Assembly: GCA_034406715.1 (NCBI GenBank)
Contig: CP137870.1
Coordinates: forward strand, 992,001-1,056,000
Direction: 5' to 3'
Origin: Rhodotorula mucilaginosa
Lineage: Eukaryota > Basidiomycota > Microbotryomycetes > Sporidiobolales > Sporidiobolaceae
Length of the DNA: 64,000 bases
A program made the position numbers and the translations under genes. Position 1 is the first letter of the stretch. Each line of letters begins with the position of its first letter. Of this stretch, positions 11,850 through 21,011 are shown in pieces. The notes beneath the pieces are model-generated. The model had not been told where the DNA came from, did not search any database, and saw only the letters and a list, made by a program, of their open reading frames with translations.

Positions 11850-14800
11850 ATGGAGCGACGAGTGTTGATAGAGTTTATACCGAACGTGCCATCGACAGCT
11901 GCTCCGGACCATCGCGGACGAGCGCGCATGATGAATGTACGTGCGTACTCGTCTGCGGACAAGCTCGAGGTTGGTGAAACGCGCAAACCGAGAGCCATTA
12001 CCACGCTAGAACTTTATCGTGGCGGCAGTTGAGGCTGCGCGGAAGGCGCGGACGCGTTGCTTTCTGGACTTTTCCGGCCAACCGACTCTGCTACACTTGC
12101 AAGCTTGCACAGAGTACCGTGCAGACAGTTCGCTTGCGCTTCTCGCCTGCTCCGAAGCCGCGCAGAGGCGAGTCGAAGAGCCGCATCGAGTGATCACCCA
12201 AGACTTTCGACTCGACCGCTCTCGGCGTCGACGCGATCGCGATTCCGCATCCGCTCTTGCTGCTGCACGACCAACTGCATAGCGAACGAACGCAACGGGA
12301 CAAGCTGGCGACTGCGACGACTCGGCGCGTTCCGCCGGCGCAGCTAGCGCTCGACCTCGACAACAAGCCGGCGCGGGCGGTCGAGGCGCCCGAGTATTCG
12401 CCCTTGGAAGCACCGCGGTTGCCGTTCTCGTCGCGAGGGTACGGAAGGGCGTCACCGACTTCGTCTGCGAGAACTTCGTCTTCGTCCCTCTCGTCCCTCG
12501 CCTCGTCGTCCGGGTCGAGGCGGTACTCGGCCGGCCGATCCGATTTGACCGCGCAGCAGTCGCAGCAGCAGCAGCAGCGGGTCGGACTCGGCTACCATTC
12601 GCCCGGGGCGAGTCCGTCAGCTTCGGTTCAGTCCCTGCCACGCGTCGACGAGGACATGGCCGGCTTCAACACCTACGAAGATCACGACCACGACGGCGCC
12701 GCGCAGGAGGAACTCCTCGATGAATCGGAGAGGCCGTCTCACCACCCCAAGCAGAACGGTAGCCTCGACCCGTATGCGTGGGAGAGACCACTCGATGCAG
12801 TCAATAGGGTACGTCCTGCATCCCCCCCCTCTAGGAGGAGGAACACCACCCTTGTGCTGATCCCGTTTACCCCCACTTCAGCACTCGCGCCAGTTGGACG
12901 TCGCGCCGGCTCCGCAGAACGTGCGAGACTCTCGCAGGCTGTCACGACTACCGCCCGGGTTGACCATGGTCGACCCGTTCGGGTTCAACGTCGCCGCGGA
13001 GACGTCGCCCTACGATCTCGCCTTGACGGCTTCCCAAGCCCCGGCTACCACAGCCCTCTCCACCTCCGCTCCGACCACCTCCCGGACCAGCTTCCTCGGC
13101 GTTCCTGGCGTCTCGGCAGCCCCAGTCGCGTCCTCGCCAGGCTACCGCGCTTCCTTCATGGGCGCACCGCCCGGCGCAGCCGAGAACGGCTCGACTGCGT
13201 TCGCGCAACCGTGGACGAAGCAGCGCGCTTCAAGCCACGGCGAACTCGGTACGAATGCGCATGGGCAGCCGCGGGCTCAGATCAGAAACAGCTTGTTGTC
13301 ACCGCATGCGGCGATGAGGGCCACGTCGCCGAAACCTGGAGCCGGACCGAGCAAGTTGTCGGGCGAGGTCGATCTCGCAGTGAGCAGTCGTTCAGCTCCC
13401 AGCGCCCCCGTAGATTCGTGCGCTAACGCTTGACCCCGAGCAGAATCCGGCGCTGCCTTCTTCGAAGCGACAATCCGTCGCGCCTCCGATCCCGACCGAT
13501 GCAGACTACCTCAACTCGCGCTTGTATCAACGGACACTCAAAGCGCAGAAGGCGCTGGAGAAGGAGCGGGCGAAAGCGGCAGCCAAGGGCAAGACGTCGC
13601 GCTACGACACCAGCAACCTCGCCAGCAAGTCGACCAGCTCGCTCACTTCGACGCTCGGCGGTCTCGGCATGCGAAAACGGAGCGGCGAGAGTCTGCGACC
13701 TGCCAGTATCATGAGCGTCGCGGGAGTCTCTGGCTCTTCGTCTATACGAAGGAGCGGCCGTAAAAGCTTCGGCTGGTTCCGCTCTTCGAGCGAAGCCGCG
13801 TTACCTCTCTCTGCTTCGACCGGGTCAGCTGCAGCTGCGAACGGCGAGGCGCCGACGTTGTCGACCATGCCGACCAGCCTCAGCCTGCCGAAGATGCCGG
13901 CACATCCCAGTCGCACCCACAGCAACGGGACCTCGTCTTCGCACGGCGCGCCGAGCCTCCTCCCGACCATGCCTCCGAGTCCGAACCTGCCGAGCGAAGC
14001 CACCTTGCGGTCGATGGGTCTCTCGGACGATCAGATCGAAGCTGCTGCGCAGGCGCAGGGCTCCGCGACGTCTGTTCGACCCCGTCTCGACAGCAGGCAA
14101 AGTAGCGGAGGAGACCGGCGCGCTTCTTCGCGGCCGCCGATGAGTCGGGAATCGTCGGCTGCGCACAATGCACCGCCGACGCGCGCGGATCCGCCACCGT
14201 CACAGCAGCGCGCGCCGTCGGTGCAGCACCAGACGGGAATGCAACAACTCGCGCCGCCGGTACCGGCAGCGCTTGCTCCTCCGCTTCTCGCCGTTCCGAC
14301 CCCGCCATTCGCGAATGACCTGTCACGCTCCACCCCGCGAAACGCACTCGCCCCTCTCGCAGAGAATGCCCTCGAAGTGCACAAGACGCGCAGTCCGTCA
14401 CCAGTCATGATGCCACGAGAGGAGCCGCCACATGGACCGGTTCGTGCGAGTTCGCTGAGCCTGAAACCAACGCCTGCCAACGTTCCGTTACCCGATTCGG
14501 CTCCTTCCTCGCGACCAAGCACGCGACCACCGACCGCGACCGAGTCAGTGCCAGGGCAGCAGTTTCCCCCCTCGGTCCCTACCGGGGCGCGACCCTCAGA
14601 AGCCGTTCGCCAAACCCCGCCCATGCAGCAGCAGCAGCCTTCTGCACCGGCACCGACGCTCCCTCCATCTGCGACTCAGTCACAAAAACCCGAGTACCAT
14701 CGCATGGCATCGTCTTCGTCTTCTGGCGGGAGTCGGACGCCGTCGAGGACAGAGTCGCTGGCGGTGCCTGGCCAAGCGCAGGCTCAAGGGAACCGCCCAG

Positions 14801-15771
14801 CGGAGGTGAAGCGTCGCAAGAGCGGCTTTGGCGCGTTATTTGGCTTCGGCGGAGGCGACAAGAGCGCTGCGAAACCTCGGAATGCGAGCGGCGGACCTTC
14901 CGCGTCGCTGAATCAGAGCGGTCGTTCGCACGCCACGATTGCGGAACGCGCAGAGGAGAAGCACGATGAGCGGCCACGGCAGACGTTGAAACGTGTTGAC
15001 GAGCGCCAGCGTGAACCGCAGGCGGCGGCGCAGAAGCTGTCGCGCGAGCGAGCGTCGAGTAGCGCGAACGACGCCAATGGGGGACTCTTTGGTCGCGGCA
15101 AGTCGTCCCGGCCCGAAGCGAACGGTCGAGCAGCCTCGTCGTCGTCGCACAAGAGCGCTGCGTCGCCGCCTGCGAAGGCGAGGAAGGAGGAGGTGCCCTT
15201 CTACCACCCTTCGCAGATGCTGCATGCAGCCGAACCGGAACCGCAGCCGGAGAAGGCTCGAGGAGCTGGTCCGCCCCCGCCCGGGATCCGCCCTATCAAC
15301 CCTTCGCCGATGCCTTCGCCTCGACCGGGTAACGGGATGCGCTCGTTCAGCGGCAACGGACCACCGCCGCAGGAACGCTCGTCGGGCGGTTCTTCTTCGA
15401 CCGCGCATGAGAGTCTCAACTCGAGCACGTCGACCTTCCCGCCGAACAAGCAGGGGATGCATGGACGCCGCAGCGAGCACCCTCATCCGCAACGGCCACA
15501 GCAACAGCAGCAGCAGCAGCAGCAGCAGCAACAACTAAAGAAGGGCGCGTTCTCGTCGTTGCTTTCATCGTACGGCAGTGTCCGGTCTCGGACGCGGTCA
15601 TCGCCGACGGTTCCGACTACCGCCAAGTTTGGCAGCGGCGAGGCCAATCGCGGCGTACCTTCGCCGTCTCGGCAGCAGCAGCAGCAGCAGCAGCAGAACG
15701 GATTGAGCTCAAACGGCAGCCGGAACCCGTCGCGCCAGCAACAGAACGGGCCTCCGGCGAATCTTGCATGA
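11850..15771 (+). CDS. Uncharacterised large Ser/Pro/Gln-rich disordered protein
   Basis: No family recognised. The candidate start at 11850 gives MERRVLIEFIPNVPSTAAPD, then an intron near 11934-12010 leads into NFIVAAVEAARKARTRCFLD and SGQPTLLHLQACTEY. The frame then changes between about 12120 and 12212 into STALGVDAIAIPHPLLLHDQ, so a further intron is needed but no strong splice pair is evident. After that the reading is long and consistent through introns near 12810-12880 and 13378-13442. It contains SRLYQRTLKAQKALEKERAK, KSFGWFRSSSE and KRRKSGFGALFGFGG. CAG/CAA runs encode polyglutamine at about 15498-15535 and 15672-15693. The C-terminal two thirds is secure as coding; the N-terminal exon structure is tentative. 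Confidence 0.6.
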
Positions 15772-16229
15772 GCGGTTCTCGCCCGCGTTCCCTCGCCTCT
15801 GGAGAGGCACTGTCGGCGATGAACATTCCAAAAGGACACTTTCCCATTCGCAGGGTTTCAAAATCGGTCACTCATCCGTTTCATAGTCCTGCCCCCTTCT
15901 CGTCGATTTGCTTTCTCTCGGTGGACACTAGCTCTCGCGGTTCTTCTTCTTTCTCGCCTCATGTTCCCCACTCGTTACTCCTAACTCAGCAGCTTGTCTT
16001 TATCGAGCCATCTGTATCGCTCGCCCCCCTTGCAACACTTTTTGTCTCTGGATTACTCGAATGAGGATGGCCCGACCTCTCCCTTTGTCCGCGTCCCGCC
16101 GTCCCGCCATCTCCTTTGCCTTCAGTCCCGACTCCCGCGAGGCGCGCTCGTTACTGCAAGCCTCTCCAGCTGAAGAGAAGAGGCTCAGTGCACGAGTCTC
16201 TTCGTCCTCATCTATTCCCGAGCGTCGGC
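15772..16229. other. Intergenic spacer, pyrimidine-rich
   Basis: 458 bp between two same-strand genes. The plus strand is rich in C and T, as expected for a 3' UTR followed by a leader. The frame of the next gene is open upstream of its chosen ATG to about 16116, but with unremarkable content. Nothing else was seen. Confidence 0.4.
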
Positions 16230-18299
16230 ATGGCTTCCCCGGCGGCACAAGTCGACATGCTGCACGCGAGCAGTCTCGACTTTGCGCTCGACGACATCTC
16301 GGCCCTCTCGTCGACGCAGCTCGCCCTCGTCCTGTTCCATCCCTACTCGACTTCCGCTCACGTCGACTGCGCCCGGATCGAGTTCATGCGACGCCGAGAC
16401 GTCTGGCTCGCCGCCGAGGTCGAACGGATCCAGCGCGGTTCCGAACAGCCCGCAGCAGTCGCAGCGCCTCGAGTCTGCACGCCCATCTCGCCTGCACTCG
16501 AGCCGCGCGACGCTTCCCTCGCGCCCGCCGCCTCACCTCCGGCCGCCGCGACCAAAGTCAAGCGTGAGATCCAGGAAATCTCGCTGCTCGACAGCGACGA
16601 CGATGTCGTCGTTCTGCATGCCCCGCGCCCAGCCAAGCAAAAGGAGGCGCGACACAAGTCCGCGGCCAGTGCGGCCGCTCAACCCGGCAAGCGGGCGGCG
16701 TCGACGTCGACTGCTACCAGAGCGGCAGCCGAGACGTCGCCAAAGCGTCGCAAGACGATGCCCATCGCTGCGGCAGCCAAGTCGGCGTCTCCGCCGCAGC
16801 AGGAGACCGTCAGCCTGCGCGATAAACTCAAGCGGCTCTCGTCCAAGCCTCGGCCGGCCGCGCCGTCGCCCTCGGTCCCGCCTCCGAAGCCCGTCTTACC
16901 CGCCGCAGTGTCGGACGAGTGCATGCCGTTCGCCCTCCCGCTTCCGACAGCGGCGTCGCGACCGCTCGCTCCGACAAAAGCTCCGCCGCCGACTACGCCG
17001 CCGTCGCCGCCCAAACCTGCTGGCCCAAGGGCAGTACCGCACGCACCGACACGTGTTGCGTTGGCGCATCCCGCTGTGCAGACCACGCTGCCGCCTCCGG
17101 CACCGAGCCGCTCCGCCGCAGCCGCAGCCAAGGTCAGCGTCGACCCTCGCAAGCGACCCAGCATCGCCGCCGCCGCCGCTCCTTTGCAGGTAGCCAGTGC
17201 GCCCGTTGCGCGACCGACAGTTGCGCCGGCGCCAGCTCCGCCGTCTCGCGTGCTGGCAGCGTCGGCGAAAGAGCCGAGCCTCGACTTTCTCTACCGACCG
17301 TCGCAGGCTCCCGCCCCCGACGCGATCCCGGCTGCGGTTCTGCCGTTGCCCGTCTTCGCGGCAAATCCGATCACGGCTCCTGCGCACTCCGCAATGCCGC
17401 CATTTGCGTTCACGGCGCATGGTCCGCCGCCGAAGCACGAGCCCGACCACGAGTTTTGGTTCCGACCTCCGCGACCTTTTCCGACGTTCTCGCCCCTGCC
17501 GGCCGACTTTCCGCACGCGGCCACCGACGTCATCCCTGTCGAGCTCGCGAGCCAGCTGCACACGGTCCGCGTGCACGGTTTGAGCAAGGCAGTGACGCAG
17601 CGCTTGCTGCTCGCGTTCATCACGCGGAATCAGCATCGACTTCGTCCTCGCGTTCTCGCCTTTCGCGCTCAACCCTTGATGTCCGGCATGGCGGTATTTT
17701 ACCTCGCATTCCGCAGCGAGCAAGATGCGCTGTTGACTATCGAGGGCAGCCACGGGCGTCTCTTGCCGCATTTCCACGATCCTCGGATGCTGGAGATGGA
17801 GCTGGTGCGCGACATCAAGAAGCCCGCGGCCGCCGCGGAAACACCGGTCAAGCAGGAGCCGTCTTCGGCCGTCGACGAGGCTGCGCGCAAGGCCAAAGTC
17901 GGGCTTGAGCGAGAGCTCGCGCTCGAGTGGACTTGGGACGAAATGAGCGACGAAGTGCGCCAAGAGTGGTTGGCGAGCAAAAGCCTGCCACGCTACCGCG
18001 TCTGCCCGCAGTACGAGTTCGAGGCCGACGTCGACAACGGCATCCTGATCAACGACGAGTACGAAGACGAGGTGACGCACATCCTCAAACTCGAAAACCG
18101 GAAGGAGCGCGACCGACGCAAGGCGCGCCGGCCTCATATCGAGCGGCGAAAGCTCAAGCTCTACAAAGAGCGCCGCGAGGTCTGGCTCGCTTGGCTCGAC
18201 CGTCCCGAGTCGGAGCGGGCGCAAGCCCTACAGGATGGCGAGATTGACTGGCCCACATGGCCAGATGACGCGGCGGTCGTCGAGATTGACCAGCTTTAG
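16230..18299 (+). CDS. Uncharacterised protein with SIM-like motif and RRM-like C-terminal region
   Basis: Appears intronless, about 690 residues from the Met at 16230 (MASPAAQVDMLHASSLDFAL). Residues near 110-125 read IQEISLLDSDDDVVVLH, a hydrophobic core flanked by acidic residues that resembles a SUMO-interacting motif. The middle is Ala/Pro-rich and disordered. Around residues 440-530 there is an ordered region (TVRVHGLSKAVTQRLLLAF, then MAVFYLAFRSEQDALLTIEG) with the beta-alpha-beta spacing of a degenerate RRM. The C-terminus is charged: EWTWDEMSDEVRQEWLAS, KERDRRKARRPHIERRKLKL, ending WPTWPDDAAVVEIDQL. A nuclear role is a guess from these motifs. The function is unknown. A start at an upstream in-frame Met (16116) is possible. 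Confidence 0.75.
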   Translation: MASPAAQVDMLHASSLDFALDDISALSSTQLALVLFHPYSTSAHVDCARIEFMRRRDVWLAAEVERIQRGSEQPAAVAAPRVCTPISPALEPRDASLAPAASPPAAATKVKREIQEISLLDSDDDVVVLHAPRPAKQKEARHKSAASAAAQPGKRAASTSTATRAAAETSPKRRKTMPIAAAAKSASPPQQETVSLRDKLKRLSSKPRPAAPSPSVPPPKPVLPAAVSDECMPFALPLPTAASRPLAPTKAPPPTTPPSPPKPAGPRAVPHAPTRVALAHPAVQTTLPPPAPSRSAAAAAKVSVDPRKRPSIAAAAAPLQVASAPVARPTVAPAPAPPSRVLAASAKEPSLDFLYRPSQAPAPDAIPAAVLPLPVFAANPITAPAHSAMPPFAFTAHGPPPKHEPDHEFWFRPPRPFPTFSPLPADFPHAATDVIPVELASQLHTVRVHGLSKAVTQRLLLAFITRNQHRLRPRVLAFRAQPLMSGMAVFYLAFRSEQDALLTIEGSHGRLLPHFHDPRMLEMELVRDIKKPAAAAETPVKQEPSSAVDEAARKAKVGLERELALEWTWDEMSDEVRQEWLASKSLPRYRVCPQYEFEADVDNGILINDEYEDEVTHILKLENRKERDRRKARRPHIERRKLKLYKERREVWLAWLDRPESERAQALQDGEIDWPTWPDDAAVVEIDQL

Positions 18300-18478
18300 C
18301 GTGAGCTGACGCTGGCTTTCTGAGTGACTCTCCTCTTGCAGGTTGAGTGCTTGGCATCAGCAGCAGCGCGAAGAGGCCGCCGACGGTTCTTGCTTTCTGA
18401 ACCGCGCGCTACGCTTGCAGCTGCTTCGCCAGTACATGCCGACTCGGAACCGACCTTGTCCTTCGGGACCTGCCCATT

Positions 18479-18534
18479 GCGGCTCGCCCATAGCGGCTCG
18501 CCTTAAGTGGCTCGCCCTCAGCGGCTTTCCCTCC
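18479..18534. repeat. Four tandem copies of a 14-bp unit
   Basis: Units start at 18479, 18493, 18507 and 18521, an exact 14-bp period. The first unit is GCGGCTCGCCCATA; later units differ at a few positions, mostly in the last four bases. The conserved core is GCGGCTCGCC. No coding frame of note runs through it. Confidence 0.85.
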
Positions 18535-18779
18535 GGGGTTCATCACCGATACAGGACATCGGTTGCCCGATGCCAGCTCAAGAAGAGCTGAAGACTCTAT
18601 GCGCTGAGCCGTCAGGTTCCGGCTGCGATGATTTCGCGCGCGAGAAACCTCCGCTGCGCTCGATAAACCGGTTGCCATTGCGGCGCATGGCCGAAAAGAG
18701 GGCCTTTCATTTCCTTGCAGCGCCCGGACGGAGCCCCGCCGGTGCCTATGGCTGTCTACAGCTGCTGCAAGTTGAAACC

Positions 18780-18845
18780 ATCCGCTCCGAGCGTTACCAA
18801 AATCCGCTCCGAGCGTTACCTGAAATCCGCTTCGAGCGTCCCAAC
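18780..18845. repeat. Three near-identical 22-23-bp tandem units
   Basis: Units begin at 18780, 18802 and 18825, with the core ATCCGCTCCGAGCGTTACC. The third copy has a few changes. The core holds two CCG triplets separated by two bases, a layout that some Zn2Cys6 fungal regulators bind. That link is inference only. Confidence 0.8.
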
Positions 18846-19328
18846 CTACGAGGCATCAGCCTTGCACCCTGTTGTATGTCCGTGACGGACTTTTGTTCTG
18901 TCTGTAACATCCGATTCGTATGCTGTTTTTCGGGTTGTCGGCGAGAGCGCCTCTGGAGCGGGTGCGAGCGGGTCGGCCGAGATGCGATTGCCGCGTTCCC
19001 CGGCCGTCGTTCGTTCGTTTCGAGACCGCAACAGCTTCTCTTGTCGGGTTTGCGATAGTGCTTCGCTTTTCATAACGCCTCTCGATCCACCCTAGGCAAC
19101 CGTGCTTGCCCGTAGACGCCTTGCCCGCTTGTTCCTCCCCCACTCGGCATCCATCTCCGCTTCTTGCTCCTCTCGCCGCTGCAGTCTCTTCGACGCCCTT
19201 TCGTGAGTCTTGCCAATGCGTAGACAGTCTCTTGGGGGCAGGGACTGACTCCGGACGATCCGCAGGCTCCCGAGTCGCCTACACGGACGCCATCTCCTCC
19301 GCAGCGCGCCTCGTCGGCATCTCCCAAC

Positions 19329-20887
19329 ATGTCTAACGCCGCTCAGAAGAAGATCGACTACCTGCGCTCCCTGCCTTCCATCCGCGAGACGTGCCAGCGT
19401 GTCTTCGACCTCGCGCAGCAGGACAAGCTCGATTACTGGACTCTCGACCTCTCCAAGCAGGACCAGATTATCGACTTTGTCTGCAAGCTGATCGCGCGCG
19501 ACTACGGAACCGACTACGACTCGATCCCGCCGCACGGACGGTGGCGTCACTTCGTCGGGAACCGCGTCGACCCCATCTTGGCGGCGTGGGACGAGGAAAA
19601 GGTCAACCCGCTCGAGAAGGCGAGGCGACTGGTCGACCTGATGGTCGTCAGTGTGTTGATGGACGCCGGCGCCGGTAATTCGTGGAAGTACTCGCCCAAA
19701 GAGGGGGGCGAGAAGATTGCGAGGAGCGAAGGTCTCGCAGTCGGTTCGCTCGAGATGTTCGAAAAGGGGATGTTTAGCGGCGTCGAGGGGCAGCCGTACC
19801 GAGTCGACGGTCAGTATGCGCGTCTTTTTCCCTTCCCCGTCTTCTTCACTGACTCTAGAACGCCTTGACAGCGGTCGGCCTCGCTAGGATCACTCCGGAA
19901 GACATTGCGACCGCGATGCAAGTTTCAGAGGCGAATCCTATGACGGGTATCGACGGACGCGCGCAGCTTCTTGTCCGTCTCGGCTCAGTCTTGACCGACT
20001 CGAACAACGCCTCGTATTTCACCCAGTCCGGCTCGTCCCGACCGGGGAACCTCGTCGACTACCTCTTCTCGCACCCGACTTCGCAAACCGTCCCTTCTCC
20101 CGTGCTCGGCACCAAGATCGCCGTCGAGATGGACACTATGTGGGACATTGTCATCTCGGGTTTGAGTGGCGTCTGGCCCGCCGCACGCACCAAGATCGAA
20201 GGCGTCAGTCTCGGCGACGTGTGGCCGGTCGAGTGCCTCGAGAAGCAAGGCGCGAAAGACGGCGACGAGATGGTCAGCTTTCACAAACTCAGCCAGTGGC
20301 TCACTTACTCCTTGATCGAAGTGTAAGTTGGACTCTTGTTGCATGGCTCGGCCGCTTTTCTTCGGATTCCGATTGCTCATCGTATGCCTCGCCGCGCAGC
20401 ATGGAGAAGCTGCTCAACTGGTCGTTCATTGGAAAGGAACAAATGACTGGCTTGCCCGAGTACCGCAATGGTAAGTCGGTCATGCTACAGAACGCCAAGA
20501 CACCCGAAGCGCGAACGAGTGCTAACCCGCAGGCTCCCCGCGCAAGGCGGCCTTCTCATCGACCACGGCCTCCTCGCTCCCAACATCCCTGCGATGCTCA
20601 AATCCTTCTCTCTCCCCGTCCCTTCTTCCGCCTCTGAGTACCCTTCCCTGCTCGAGCTGCCGCCCTTCCCCGCTTCGCACTCGGCCATGGTCGAGATGCG
20701 CGCAGTCACCATCTGCATGCTCGACCGCCTCCGGGACGGGATCAACTCGAAACTCGGCGTTCAGCTCTCGCTCCCGCAGGTGCTCGAAGGGGCGACGTGG
20801 AAGGGAGGAAGGGAGATTGCCAAGCAGCTCAGGCCAGAGACGGGCGGGCCGCCGTTCCAGTACGTCGCAACGGGCGATGTTTTCTAG
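19329..20887 (+). CDS. URC4: URC4-like uracil catabolism protein (DUF1688)
   Basis: Member of the DUF1688 family, required for the URC route that releases nitrogen from uracil in fungi and some bacteria; its exact reaction is not settled. The start is MSNAAQKKIDYLRSLPSIRE at 19329. Typical stretches are DIPPHG-like SIPPHGRWRHF, VDLMVVSVLMDAGAG, WKYSPKEGG, FSHPTSQTVP, GDVWPVECLEKQG, FHKLSQWLTYSLIE, GLPEYRN-GGLLIDHGLL, and the C-terminal EMRAVTICMLDRLRDGINSK. Three introns are needed, near 19810-19870, 20326-20399 and 20471-20546. The last intron must use a CAAG acceptor (AG at 20545-20546) to keep frame. The upstream spacer carries tandem repeats that could be regulatory. Assignment is strong. 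Confidence 0.92.
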
Positions 20888-21011
20888 TCCGCATGCATTT
20901 GGTTAGATCTGTAAAGGAATCGCTCGAACCTGACTGACGGCAAAGATGCGAAGACGAGAGAAATGCATGTAAAGTGTTGTTCATGATCCGCCGGCGGGCG
21001 GGAGGGCGCCT

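Larger units (their letters stand above)
18300..19328. promoter_or_regulatory. 1-kb spacer upstream of URC4 with two short tandem repeat arrays
   Basis: No convincing gene. It holds a 14-bp repeat (18479-18534) and a 22-23-bp repeat (18780-18845), both described separately. The last 150 bp before the URC4 ATG are C/T-rich, as in fungal leaders. Confidence 0.5.

Noticed and set aside
15498-15693. CAG runs as a possible microsatellite or mobile element end
   Set aside because: They lie within a long continuous coding frame and encode polyglutamine. No flanking target duplication or terminal repeat is seen.
16896-18224. Minus-strand frame of 442 codons
   Set aside because: Antisense to the 16230-18299 gene. 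Arg-rich composition typical of reverse-frame translation of Ala/Pro-rich coding DNA.
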